Shown piece by piece: positions 1 through 7,770 of a DNA stretch of 15,223 nt. The notes beneath the pieces are model-generated. The model searched no databases, was not told the DNA's origin, and saw nothing but the letters and a program-made list of their open reading frames with translations. A program made the position numbers and the translations under genes. Each line of letters opens with the position of its first letter. The stretch's first letter is position 1. The DNA is from Acidimicrobiales bacterium (GTDB lineage: Bacteria > Actinomycetota > Acidimicrobiia > Acidimicrobiales > SHLQ01), in assembly GCA_013002375.1 (NCBI GenBank), contig JABDJW010000444.1, positions 1-15,223 on the forward strand, in the 5' to 3' direction.

Positions 1-1
1 G

Positions 2-1576
2 CCGCAGGCGATGGCCTATGCGGAACTCGGCGGGCTTCCCCCTTCGGCCGGGTTTCGCGCCGCCCTCGTCGCGCTTCCGGTCTACGCCATGCTCGGCACC
101 AGCCGGCATCTCGGCGTCGGCCCCGAACCGGGCACGGCCGTGCTCGCCGCGTTGGCCGTCGCGCCGCTGGCCGAAGGAGACCCGGCGCGCTATCTCACGC
201 TGATGGCCGCGCTGGCCGGCATCGTCGGGGTGCTCGCGATCGGCGCCGCAGTCATGCGGCTGGGCTTCATTGCCGATCTGCTCTCCAAGCCAGTTCTCGT
301 CGGCTACATCACCGGTGTCGGACTCACCTTGTTGTCCAGCCAGCTCCGCTCGTTCACCGGTGCCGACATCGACGCCGACGATTTCTTTCCCCGTTTCGGC
401 CAGTTCTTCCGTCGGCTCGACACGATCGATGGAACCACGACGGCCGTCGGGCTCGCGTCGCTGGCCGTGATGATCGCCCTCCGCCGATTCCGCCCGACTG
501 TTCCCGGTGCGCTCACCGCGCTCGTCGCGGCCAGCGCCATCGTGGCGATCGCCGATCTCGACGTCGCTCTCGTCGGTTCCATCGATGCAGCGACACCGCA
601 GTTCGCCGTACCCGACATCACCAGCCGCGATCTCCGCAGGCTGCTTGCGCCGGCGGCCGGTTTGTTGCTGATCGCCTACACCGACAACATCTTGACCGCC
701 CGATCCATCGCCGCGAAGAAGGACTACCGGGTCGATGCGAACCGCGAGCTCTTCGCGCTGGGATCGATCAACCTTGCTGGAGCCCTCGGGGGTGGCTTCC
801 CCGTGTCTTCGAGCGCCTCGCGTTCGATCGTGCCGGCCTCGATCGGCAGTCGAACCCAGGCGTCGAGCCTGGTCGCGTTCGCAACGGTGCTCGGGTTCTT
901 GGTGGTCGGGAAGGGGTTGCTGGCCGAACTCCCCCGGGCCGCGCTCGCTGCAGTGGTCGTCACCGCCGCGTTTGCCGTCATCGACATCGACGGCTTCCGA
1001 CGGCTGGCCGCGATCAGCTGGACCGAGACCGCGCTGGCCGCGATCACCTGTCTCGCCATCGTCACGACCGACCTCCTGCTCGGCGTGCTGGTGGCGCTCG
1101 CTTTGTCGGGCATCGTGACCCTTCATCGAGTCGCCCGTCCGCACGACGCCATTCTCGGCCAAGGCGAGGGCCTGGCCGGTTGGATCGACGTGCTCGATCC
1201 CCGGGCCACCCCCGTGCCGGGATTGCTGGTCTACCGGTTCGACGCCCCGTTGTTCTTCGCCAATGCCGAGTACTTCCGTGAGCGCCTGGCCGAAGCCGTC
1301 CGGGTGAACCCAACCGACGAAGGCCACATCATCCTCGACTTCGAAGGCGTCGGCTCGCTCGACGCCACGGCCGCCGACCACTTGTTGGCGCTGTGCCGCG
1401 AGGTCGCCGCGACCGACGTCTCCGTGGCGATCGCCCGGGCCAACCACGACGTGTTGGAGATCATGCGGCGGTCCGGCGTGACCGACGCGATCGGCGCCGA
1501 CGCCATCTTCCCGACGATCAACGCCGCGGTCGATGCTTACCACCGCACCGGCGAGCCACCCGAACCAGAGCGGTAG
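2..1576 (+). CDS. SulP-family anion transporter with C-terminal STAS domain (5' end outside the window)
   Basis: Inner-membrane SLC26/SulP transporter, a family that carries sulfate, bicarbonate or other small anions; the substrate here is unknown. The reading frame is open at the left edge, and its first visible residues (PQAMAYAELGGLPP) are the SulP signature that normally sits 40-80 residues into the protein. The ATG at 11 is therefore internal and the true start lies upstream. About ten hydrophobic segments follow. A second conserved SulP block (GGGFPVSSSASRSIV) lies near residue 265, counted from that Met. The membrane part ends near residue 375. A STAS domain covers roughly 395-515, opening with RFDAPLFFANAEYF and carrying LDATAADHL near 450, where the usual D-S/T-G pattern reads D-A-T. 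It resembles the second SulP gene at 4720-6492, so the two are paralogues. The downstream oxygenase gene starts 37 nt after the stop. Confidence 0.93.
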   Translation, partial: PQAMAYAELGGLPPSAGFRAALVALPVYAMLGTSRHLGVGPEPGTAVLAALAVAPLAEGDPARYLTLMAALAGIVGVLAIGAAVMRLGFIADLLSKPVLVGYITGVGLTLLSSQLRSFTGADIDADDFFPRFGQFFRRLDTIDGTTTAVGLASLAVMIALRRFRPTVPGALTALVAASAIVAIADLDVALVGSIDAATPQFAVPDITSRDLRRLLAPAAGLLLIAYTDNILTARSIAAKKDYRVDANRELFALGSINLAGALGGGFPVSSSASRSIVPASIGSRTQASSLVAFATVLGFLVVGKGLLAELPRAALAAVVVTAAFAVIDIDGFRRLAAISWTETALAAITCLAIVTTDLLLGVLVALALSGIVTLHRVARPHDAILGQGEGLAGWIDVLDPRATPVPGLLVYRFDAPLFFANAEYFRERLAEAVRVNPTDEGHIILDFEGVGSLDATAADHLLALCREVAATDVSVAIARANHDVLEIMRRSGVTDAIGADAIFPTINAAVDAYHRTGEPPEPER

Positions 1577-1601
1577 GCACGGGGTACCGCCAACCAGGCT
1601 C

Positions 1602-1607
1602 TATCGT
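1602..1607 (+). promoter_or_regulatory. Candidate -10 element for leaderless transcription of the PhyH-like gene
   Basis: TATCGT lies exactly 6 nt before the ATG at 1614. That spacing would place transcription initiation at or next to the start codon. No Shine-Dalgarno sequence is visible before this ATG and no clear -35 is seen. The same hexamer lies 7 nt before the DUF3445 gene start at 7307. Confidence 0.45.
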
Positions 1608-1613
1608 TCGGCC

Positions 1614-2408
1614 ATGCAGATCGAGGGCGACTTCCACCGCGACGGCGCAGTCTGTGTGCGGCAGGCCTTCGGTCGCGTCCACGTCGCCTTGGCCGAAGCC
1701 GCCATCGAGGCGAACCTGGCCGCGCTGTCGCCGCGAGCCAAACGGGCCAGCGCGACCGACGACGGAGCCTTCATCGAGGACTTCTGCAACTGGGACGCGA
1801 TCCCGACGATGGAACGGTTCATCCGCGAGTCGCCGGCCGCCGAGATCGCCGGCGAGTTGACCGGATCCGACACGATCCGGCTGTACCACGATCATCTTCT
1901 CGTCAAGGAGCCGGGCACCGCCCAACGGACTCCGTGGCATCAGGACCAGCCGTACTACAACGTCGACGGCCGACAGAACGCCAGCCTCTGGTTCCCGGTC
2001 GACCCGGTCGACCGATCGACCACACTGGAATTCATCGCCGGCAGCCATCGCGGCCCCTGGTACCTGCCCCGAACATTCTTGGACGATCGAGCCAAGTGGT
2101 TCCCCGAAGGCACCCTGGCCGAGATGCCCGACTTCGCCGCCGACCCCGACCGCTGGCCGGTGATCGGGTGGGCGCCCGAACCCGGCGATGCCGTGTTCTT
2201 CAACATGTTGGCGGTCCACGGTTCAGGCGGGGTCAGCGGCACCCACCGGCGTCGGGTCCTTTCGATCCGTTTCCTGGGCGACGACATGGTCCACGCGCCG
2301 CGACCGTGGACGACATCACCGCCGTTCCCCGGCCTGGAATCCGAGATCCCGGCCGGAGCGCCCATGGTCCACCCCCGTTTCCCCGTGGTCTGGACCCGAC
2401 CCGCGTAG
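1614..2408 (+). CDS. Phytanoyl-CoA dioxygenase (PhyH)-family Fe(II)/2-oxoglutarate oxygenase
   Basis: A 264-residue non-heme iron oxygenase of the PhyH family, which hydroxylates varied small molecules with 2-oxoglutarate and O2 in the cytoplasm. The Fe triad is visible as H109-x-D111 (in TPWHQDQPYY) and H202 (in NMLAVHGSGG). R213 or R214 in HRRRVLSIRF, 11-12 residues further on, is the expected 2OG-carboxylate ligand. The segment WFPVDPVDRSTTLEFIAGSH between them is typical of the family. The ATG at 1614 is chosen because it gives the usual PhyH opening (GDFHRDGAVCVRQAF) and has a -10-like TATCGT 6 nt upstream; longer in-frame extensions run into the SulP coding sequence. It is convergent with the Acg-like nitroreductase, leaving only 18 nt between stops. 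The substrate is unknown, and phytanoyl-CoA itself should not be assumed. Confidence 0.9.
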   Translation: MQIEGDFHRDGAVCVRQAFGRVHVALAEAAIEANLAALSPRAKRASATDDGAFIEDFCNWDAIPTMERFIRESPAAEIAGELTGSDTIRLYHDHLLVKEPGTAQRTPWHQDQPYYNVDGRQNASLWFPVDPVDRSTTLEFIAGSHRGPWYLPRTFLDDRAKWFPEGTLAEMPDFAADPDRWPVIGWAPEPGDAVFFNMLAVHGSGGVSGTHRRRVLSIRFLGDDMVHAPRPWTTSPPFPGLESEIPAGAPMVHPRFPVVWTRPA

Positions 2409-2426
2409 CGGGATCGACGCGTTCGC

Positions 2427-3452
2427 CTAGGAGAGCACGTCCTCCGGCGGGATACGGGGCGAGAACGGATGCGGCTCGGCCGGGTATCCGATTCGCATGA
2501 GCAACTGCGGATAGCGATTGGACTCGAGCCGCTCGGCAAGCGCTGAACGCAACGCCGGTGTTTCGATCGGCTGGTTGAGAAACGAACCGGCGAGCCCCTC
2601 GGCGGTGAGATGCAGCCACACCATCGCCAGTGCGTCGCCGGTGGCCACCCAATCGGCCGGAGAATCCACGGCCGTCTCGAAGAGCAGCAGCGTAGGTGAT
2701 TCGGTCGCGAGCTCGCGGTCCCGCGCCGCCTGACCGCGTCCCACGTCGAACGTACGCAGAATGGTCGGCCCCAGCGCCGAACTCAGGTCGCCGTGATCAA
2801 GGCTGTAGCCACGAATGCCGTCCCGGCTGCCGGTGCGGTTGGCGTGCAGCCAGTCAGCCAGCTCCTGGCGGAAGGCCTTGTCCGCCATCTGCTGGCGATC
2901 GCCGTGGGCGATCAACTCGGCCACGTCGGCCCGCTTCGACTCGGGAATGACGGTGGCAAAGGCCCCTCGCTCCTCGGCCAACGACGCGGCGTCGGCCAGC
3001 GCCTCGAGCGGCACCAGCATCTTGTGAAACGGCGAGCGGTTGGTCTGCCGTTTGGGGATCGCGTCGAACAGGGCAAGGTCGGTCGGGCTCGGCAAGACCG
3101 GTCCATCGACTCGTACCTCGCTGATCAGGTCGGCGTCGCCTGCCGGCAACCAGGTGACCCGAGCGTGGAGTTCGAGGGCCCGCAGGGCAACGACGAGGTG
3201 GGTCGTGGCCGCGGCACAACTCATCAGCAGTTCACGGTCGTCCGGATCGACGACCTTCAGCCGGCGAGAACGGTCGGCCCACACCGCCAGGCCGTCGCGG
3301 ATACGGCGGAACTTCCAGGGCTGCGTGTTGTGCCCCGATGGCGCCAGCACCGCCCACTGCACGGCAGCGTCGATCCGCTCGGCTGGATCACGATGCAACA
3401 ACCGACGACGATCGGGCACGTCCCACACGTCGGTGCCGTCGTAGGGCTTCAC
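2427..3452 (-). CDS. Acg-like FMN-binding nitroreductase-family protein
   Basis: A 341-residue member of the Acg/Rv3131-type branch of the nitroreductase superfamily: double-length proteins common in Actinobacteria that bind or sequester FMN and are often poor nitroreductases. The N-terminal flavin motif APSGHNTQPW is at residues 37-46. NRSPF follows near the middle, and the C-terminal LLMRIGYP...SPRIPPEDVL is characteristic of the branch. The start is GTG at 3452, supported by AAGGAG (3458-3463 on the + strand, read as its complement) with a 5-nt spacer. It is the last gene of the four-gene - strand operon and starts 31 nt after the amidohydrolase stop. Its role may be electron supply or flavin storage for an operon enzyme such as the DUF3445 protein; that is inference. 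The protein is not truncated. Confidence 0.87.
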   Translation of the reverse strand: MKPYDGTDVWDVPDRRRLLHRDPAERIDAAVQWAVLAPSGHNTQPWKFRRIRDGLAVWADRSRRLKVVDPDDRELLMSCAAATTHLVVALRALELHARVTWLPAGDADLISEVRVDGPVLPSPTDLALFDAIPKRQTNRSPFHKMLVPLEALADAASLAEERGAFATVIPESKRADVAELIAHGDRQQMADKAFRQELADWLHANRTGSRDGIRGYSLDHGDLSSALGPTILRTFDVGRGQAARDRELATESPTLLLFETAVDSPADWVATGDALAMVWLHLTAEGLAGSFLNQPIETPALRSALAERLESNRYPQLLMRIGYPAEPHPFSPRIPPEDVLS

Positions 3453-3483
3453 CTTCGCTCCTTCAGGTCAGCTTCGCCAACGC

Positions 3484-4710
3484 CTAGGCGGGCACCGGTA
3501 GGCCGGCTTGGCGAGCACCGTTCAGCAATGCCGAGTTCGGCTCTGGAGGGAGTTCGGTCAGCGGTTCGGCCAGTTCGGCGACGGTCGGGCCGTGCTGCGC
3601 CGCTAGACCGGCGAGCATGTCGAGGTCGAAGCCGTACAAGGCAGCCGCGTTCTCGGCCAGCACCGCTCGGCGACGGGGTTCGTCCATGCCGGCCAGCGCC
3701 AAGCGCAGGGATTCACGGCTGAACGGTGCGCTGCCTTCGTCATGCGGATAGTCGTTGCCCCACATCATCCGCTCGGGCGGCAGCAGATCGCCGATCTTCA
3801 TATCGGTGGGGCCGGGCATCGAGGCACCGATGTAGCAGTTCTGGGCGAAATACTCGCTCGCCAACCGGGGCAGCTTGTCCTCTTCGCGATACTTGAGCTC
3901 GCCCATCGAGCCACCCTGGATGGCCTTGACCACTCGGTCGAGATCGGCGATGAGCGGGGGCATGTTGCCGGCCGCGTTCTCGGTGAGCACGAACTTCAAT
4001 CGCGGGAAGCGTTCGAAGACACCCGACAGCAGCATGTGCACGAAGGGGCGCACGCTGTAGAAGGGCACTTCGGCGATCATGACCGTCGGCGTGGCCGGAT
4101 ACTTGCCGTAGTTCGGCGAGCCGGTGCCGCCGTGGAGGGTGACCGGGATGTCGAGATCCTGCAGATGGGCCCAGAGCCGGTCGTACTCGGGGTCGTAGAG
4201 GGGTCGAACCCACGACACGTCCGGGGCGACGTTGGGCAGCAAGACGCCACCGAGCAGGCCGTGCTCTTTGATCCAGGTCGAATCTTCGATGGCGTCGTCG
4301 ATGTCGTTCAAGAAGATCTGACCGACGCCGGCCCGCTGCCCCGGCTTGCGCTCGCAGAAGTCGACGAGCCACCGGTTGTGGGCATGCAATCCGGCCCGGC
4401 GGTGGGTGTAGTCATCGGGCTTCGGCGGTCCGGCAAACAAGACAAACCCGGGGTAGAACGGCGGCACCGTGTTGGGAAAGACGACCTCGGCCACCACGCC
4501 GTCGGCCAGCAGATCGGCATCGCGGCGATCATCGTCCCAGTTCCGCACCCGTAAATCGGTGTCGCGTAGATCTTTCCACGGGTTCTTGTACTCGCCCCGC
4601 CACGCGTCGAAGTCGGCATGGTAGGCGGGGTCGAGATACTCGCGGTAGGTCTTGTGATTGGCCCCCGCGTGACAATCGGCTGAGATGACGGTGTATCGAT
4701 CGGCGCTCAT
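3484..4710 (-). CDS. Amidohydrolase-2-family TIM-barrel metal-dependent hydrolase
   Basis: A 408-residue cytoplasmic protein of the amidohydrolase 2 (ACMSD-like) family, whose members hydrolyse or decarboxylate aromatic and other ring compounds using one metal ion. Visible candidate ligands are D12-x-H14 at the end of strand 1 (ISADCHAG), H193 (PVTLHGGTG) and D320 (MWGNDYPHDEG). At the strand that often supplies another histidine, the sequence reads VLTENAAG, with E244 instead. The start ATG at 4710 places the barrel's first strand at residues 6-12, as expected. It follows the SulP stop by 9 nt and precedes the Acg-like gene by 31 nt, so it sits inside a - strand operon. No signal peptide is seen. 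The substrate cannot be assigned, and this subfamily is widespread and largely uncharacterised in Actinobacteria. Confidence 0.88.
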   Translation of the reverse strand: MSADRYTVISADCHAGANHKTYREYLDPAYHADFDAWRGEYKNPWKDLRDTDLRVRNWDDDRRDADLLADGVVAEVVFPNTVPPFYPGFVLFAGPPKPDDYTHRRAGLHAHNRWLVDFCERKPGQRAGVGQIFLNDIDDAIEDSTWIKEHGLLGGVLLPNVAPDVSWVRPLYDPEYDRLWAHLQDLDIPVTLHGGTGSPNYGKYPATPTVMIAEVPFYSVRPFVHMLLSGVFERFPRLKFVLTENAAGNMPPLIADLDRVVKAIQGGSMGELKYREEDKLPRLASEYFAQNCYIGASMPGPTDMKIGDLLPPERMMWGNDYPHDEGSAPFSRESLRLALAGMDEPRRRAVLAENAAALYGFDLDMLAGLAAQHGPTVAELAEPLTELPPEPNSALLNGARQAGLPVPA

Positions 4711-4719
4711 ACCCGGACC

Positions 4720-6492
4720 TTACCGAGTGTCCTCGTCGATTTTCGATTCGTCCGGCTTCGCTTGCAGGACCGGCCGGGCCGGAGCCCCCGAGTCGTCGGC
4801 GTAGGACACCACCGCCTGACCGATCGTGGGATGGAACGCGCCGGCACCGAGCCGCTCGTAGAGCCCATACCGCCTGAGCCGGTCTTTCACCGGGCCCTTC
4901 AGTTCGGCGAACGCGAACTCGATGCCGCGGGCGTCGAGCTTGTCGAGCAACAACCCGAGCGTTTCGCTACCCGTGCTGTCGATGTCGGTCATGGCCTCGC
5001 CGGCGACCACGACGCGCCGGATCGCACTCGGTTGATCCTCGATCGCTTGGAGTAATCGTTCCTCGAAGTAGGGCGCATTGGCGAAGAAGAGCGGTGCGTC
5101 GAACCGGAACAGAAGGAGACCGGGCACCCGGTACGCGTTCGGGTGCCGCTCGGTGTCGTGGTAGCCCTTGCGGTCGGCGAGCCGCCCGAGCACTGCGGTG
5201 TGCGGCCGCCACCGCATCCAGACGAACACGCCGAGCGAGACGACGATGGCGATGAGCAGCCCCTCGAGCACACCGACGAGAACCACGCCGAGCATGGCGA
5301 TGACCGAAGCAGCAAAGTCACTGCGGCGCGCTCGGGCCAACCACGCGATCGTCTTGAAGTCGAAGAGGGCGAAGGATGCAACGATGACGATCGCCGCGAG
5401 CACCGAGGAGGGAAGGTCGGTCAAGAGATCGTTGGCGCCGACCAACAACACCACGATCGCGAAGGCAGAGAGCACGCCGGTCAGTTGACTCTTCGCACCC
5501 ACCGAATCGGCGACAACCGTTCGCGACGAGCTGGCGCTCATCGGGAAGCCCTGGAAGAGGCCGGCGGCCAGATTGGCGGCGCCCAGGCCGACGGCTTCGC
5601 GATTTTGATCGATCCGGTGGCCGCGTTTGGCCGAAAAACTTCGGGAGAGAGCAGCGGTGTCGGCCACCGAAACCACCGCAACGGCGAGCGCGCCGACCAG
5701 CAGGGAGGCAAGATCGCCCCAGTCGATCGTGGGCACGGTCGGCGTGGGGAAACCCGACGGCAACGCGCCGACCGTCGCCACGCCGTCGTCGCCGAGATCG
5801 AACAGGGCCACGATGGCAATCGACACGACGACCGACAGCAGGACCCACGGCACGCGCGGCGCCCGCAGCCGGCCGACCCCGATCACCACGATGCTGGCCG
5901 CGCCGAGCAGCAGCGACGCCGTGACACTCTCACCGTCGAACACACCCTCGACGAAGTTCGCCACCGCGTCGATGAAGCCGTCGGAGTCGGAGCTGAACCC
6001 GAACAGCTTCGGCAGCTGGCTCGCCAGCACCAACAGGGCGATGCCGTTGAGATAACCGATGCGAATCGGCATGGACAGCAGGTCGGCGACGGTGCCGAAC
6101 CGAAGCAGGCCGGCACCGACCTCGATCAGTCCGGCCAGGATCGCCACCATGCCGGCCAATGCGACCGCCTCAGCGGGAGAATCGCCGACGACCAGTGGCG
6201 CGATGATCGCCGCGATGACCGGCGCCAAGGAGGAGTCCGGGCCGAGCACGAGGGTTTTCGAAGGGCCGAATATCGCGTAGGCGAGCAACGCGGTGACCGT
6301 GGTGTAAAGGCCGGTGACCGCGGGCAACCCGGCCAGCTCGGCGTAGGCCATGCCCTGGGGTACCAGCAGCGCGGTGAGCACGAGGGCGGCGAGCGCATCG
6401 TTGCGGAACCACGCCCGCTGGTACGTGCGTACGACCGCGATGCCCGGGACCCACCGCGCCACGCCGCTGGCCTCTGGTGCTCGGCCGGGCAT
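4720..6492 (-). CDS. SulP-family anion transporter with STAS domain (complete)
   Basis: A complete 590-residue SLC26/SulP inner-membrane transporter. The SulP signature VPQGMAYAELAGLP is at residues 44-57. Hydrophobic segments continue to about 410, with a conserved FPMSASSSRTVV block. A cytoplasmic STAS domain spans roughly 440-560, opening with RFDAPLFFANAPYFEERL and carrying IDSTGSETL at the phosphorylatable-loop position. The ATG at 6492 overlaps the TGA of the preceding DUF3445 gene by one base (TGATG), so translational coupling is likely; a TTG one codon upstream is also possible. The amidohydrolase begins 9 nt after the stop. Placement inside a putative catabolic operon suggests it may import an organic or inorganic anion used or released by that pathway, but the family alone does not tell the substrate. 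Confidence 0.94.
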   Translation of the reverse strand: MPGRAPEASGVARWVPGIAVVRTYQRAWFRNDALAALVLTALLVPQGMAYAELAGLPAVTGLYTTVTALLAYAIFGPSKTLVLGPDSSLAPVIAAIIAPLVVGDSPAEAVALAGMVAILAGLIEVGAGLLRFGTVADLLSMPIRIGYLNGIALLVLASQLPKLFGFSSDSDGFIDAVANFVEGVFDGESVTASLLLGAASIVVIGVGRLRAPRVPWVLLSVVVSIAIVALFDLGDDGVATVGALPSGFPTPTVPTIDWGDLASLLVGALAVAVVSVADTAALSRSFSAKRGHRIDQNREAVGLGAANLAAGLFQGFPMSASSSRTVVADSVGAKSQLTGVLSAFAIVVLLVGANDLLTDLPSSVLAAIVIVASFALFDFKTIAWLARARRSDFAASVIAMLGVVLVGVLEGLLIAIVVSLGVFVWMRWRPHTAVLGRLADRKGYHDTERHPNAYRVPGLLLFRFDAPLFFANAPYFEERLLQAIEDQPSAIRRVVVAGEAMTDIDSTGSETLGLLLDKLDARGIEFAFAELKGPVKDRLRRYGLYERLGAGAFHPTIGQAVVSYADDSGAPARPVLQAKPDESKIDEDTR

Positions 6493-7307
6493 CAAGCTGC
6501 GGCCCGGAGGTAGGCGACGAGCGCTCGGTCACGATCTTCGGCGTCCTTGCCTCGCAGCGCCCTTGGGCTCGCCGTGGCGAGATAGTCGGCCAGCGCGGTC
6601 GCGACCCCTCGCCGGCGCCTGACCTCGGGGAGCGGCGCGATCTGGGTCTTGATGGTGAACACGACCGCGCCGCTTCGCGGTAGCCGACGCAAGGTCTCGC
6701 GCTCGGAGCGGAGGAAGAGGCCGGCCACCCGATCCGGCTCGGCGATCGCGGCCATGGCCTGCGCCACCGGTTGGTGGTAGTCCGGTCGGTCGTGGATGAA
6801 CCAGTTGCGGCGAGCCACCACGCGACCGACCCGCAAGTTGTCGAAGAACGTCTGGACCTTGGCGGCCAGCAGTTCTTCGTAGCCTTCGGTCGGTGCGTGG
6901 ATCTCGGTGAGCGTGCCGCCCAGTTTGTCGGCCAGCGTCCACTGGTTGCCGAACAGTAACGAACCACCGACGAGGCGCCAGCCGTCGCCGCTGTCGGCCA
7001 TGAGGCACTGGTCCTCGGTCGCCAGCAGGGCCGAGGCTCGTAAGGCTGCGGGCCCATCGGAGCCACTGGCCGGGGCGCCGACGAATCGCTCGACCTCGGC
7101 CAGCAGCTCCCCCGCCGCCGCCTCGTGACCGGGCTGCAGCAGCACGACATCGTCATGATGCTCGAGCAGGTCGGCCTTGAGCGCGAGCTCGGCCCGAGAG
7201 CGGTCATCGAACAACAACCACTGGTCGAGATCGGCGTTCCGGAGCCCCATGCGCAGGTCGGGTGGCCCGGGCTGGAGGGGAAGCTCATCGAGCCACTCGT
7301 ACGGCAT
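6492..7307 (-). CDS. DUF3445 / heme-dependent oxidative N-demethylase alpha-like protein
   Basis: A 271-residue protein matching the DUF3445 family, whose characterised members are the heme-binding alpha subunit of oxidative (di)methylamine N-demethylase. Diagnostic segments are EDQCLM (98-103), the WTLADKLGGTLTEIHAP run followed by EGY (123-143), RRNWF (166-170) and SERETLRRLPRSGAVVFTIKT (201-221). I choose the ATG at 7307 because the frame stays open far upstream without any family similarity, and because a TATCGT -10 lies 7 nt before this ATG. It is the first gene of the - strand operon, with its stop overlapping the SulP start. The known N-demethylases use separate iron-sulfur/flavin reductase subunits, and none is visible here. 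Electron donors could be encoded elsewhere or replaced by the operon's nitroreductase, which is inference. Confidence 0.85.
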   Translation of the reverse strand: MPYEWLDELPLQPGPPDLRMGLRNADLDQWLLFDDRSRAELALKADLLEHHDDVVLLQPGHEAAAGELLAEVERFVGAPASGSDGPAALRASALLATEDQCLMADSGDGWRLVGGSLLFGNQWTLADKLGGTLTEIHAPTEGYEELLAAKVQTFFDNLRVGRVVARRNWFIHDRPDYHQPVAQAMAAIAEPDRVAGLFLRSERETLRRLPRSGAVVFTIKTQIAPLPEVRRRRGVATALADYLATASPRALRGKDAEDRDRALVAYLRAAA

Positions 7308-7314
7308 GGCCGCA

Positions 7315-7320
7315 ACGATA
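7315..7320 (-). promoter_or_regulatory. Candidate -10 element of the four-gene minus-strand operon
   Basis: Read on the - strand this is TATCGT, ending 7 nt before the ATG at 7307, so the transcript would start at or within a base of the start codon. It sits in a 34-nt divergent spacer shared with the HNH gene. No convincing -35 or Shine-Dalgarno is present. Confidence 0.42.
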
Positions 7321-7341
7321 TCGGTAGGCCAAGCTGGACTC

Positions 7342-7770
7342 ATGAGCCGCGCCGATCGCCGGTCTCGCCTCGAACTGATCCTCGAGCGCGACGGCCCAAC
7401 CTGTGTCTGGTGCGGGCGCACCGTCGCCGAGGGGCTCGTCGCCGCCACCACCGAACACGTCATTCCGCGCGTGAAAGGCGGCCCGAGCTGGATCGAGAAC
7501 GAGGTCGCCGCCTGTCGGCGCTGCAATGCCCGCCGCGGCCACCGGACCCTGACCTCGTGGGCCGACGAGTGCGAATCCAACGGCTGGCAGCCAGATCGGC
7601 CGAGGCTGGTCGCCGTCCTCGAAGCGCTGCACGAGCGGATCGAGGTCGAGGGCGGCCAGCGGCGCGCTCGCCCATACCTGCAGTCCCAACTCCGCCGGCT
7701 GCGATACTCCCTGGACGAGAACCGGAGCCCGATCAGCGGATCGGATTCTTGTAGGTATCCAGATAGGTGA
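7342..7770 (+). CDS. HNH endonuclease-domain protein
   Basis: A 142-residue small HNH-family protein. A zinc knuckle is formed by C21-x-x-C24 (TCVWCGR) and C58-x-x-C61 (CRRCNARRGH). The catalytic-type segment TEHVIPRVKGG has H39, and N62 and H67 complete the HNH pattern. A basic, helical C-terminal tail (QRRARPYLQSQLRRLRYSL) follows. The ATG at 7342 gives the normal N-terminus just ahead of the LELILERDG lead-in; an earlier start would run into the divergent DUF3445 gene. Stand-alone HNH proteins of this size are common in actinobacterial chromosomes and usually have no known role; no methylase, phage or toxin partner is adjacent. The last 38 nt overlap, antisense, the 3' end of the nitroreductase gene at 7733-8404. 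Confidence 0.88.
   Translation: MSRADRRSRLELILERDGPTCVWCGRTVAEGLVAATTEHVIPRVKGGPSWIENEVAACRRCNARRGHRTLTSWADECESNGWQPDRPRLVAVLEALHERIEVEGGQRRARPYLQSQLRRLRYSLDENRSPISGSDSCRYPDR

Noticed and set aside
5143..6513. 456-codon open frame on the plus strand opposite the SulP gene
   Set aside because: Rich in Arg, His, Asp and Gln with no hydrophobic core; it is the complement of membrane-segment codons of a clear SulP transporter.
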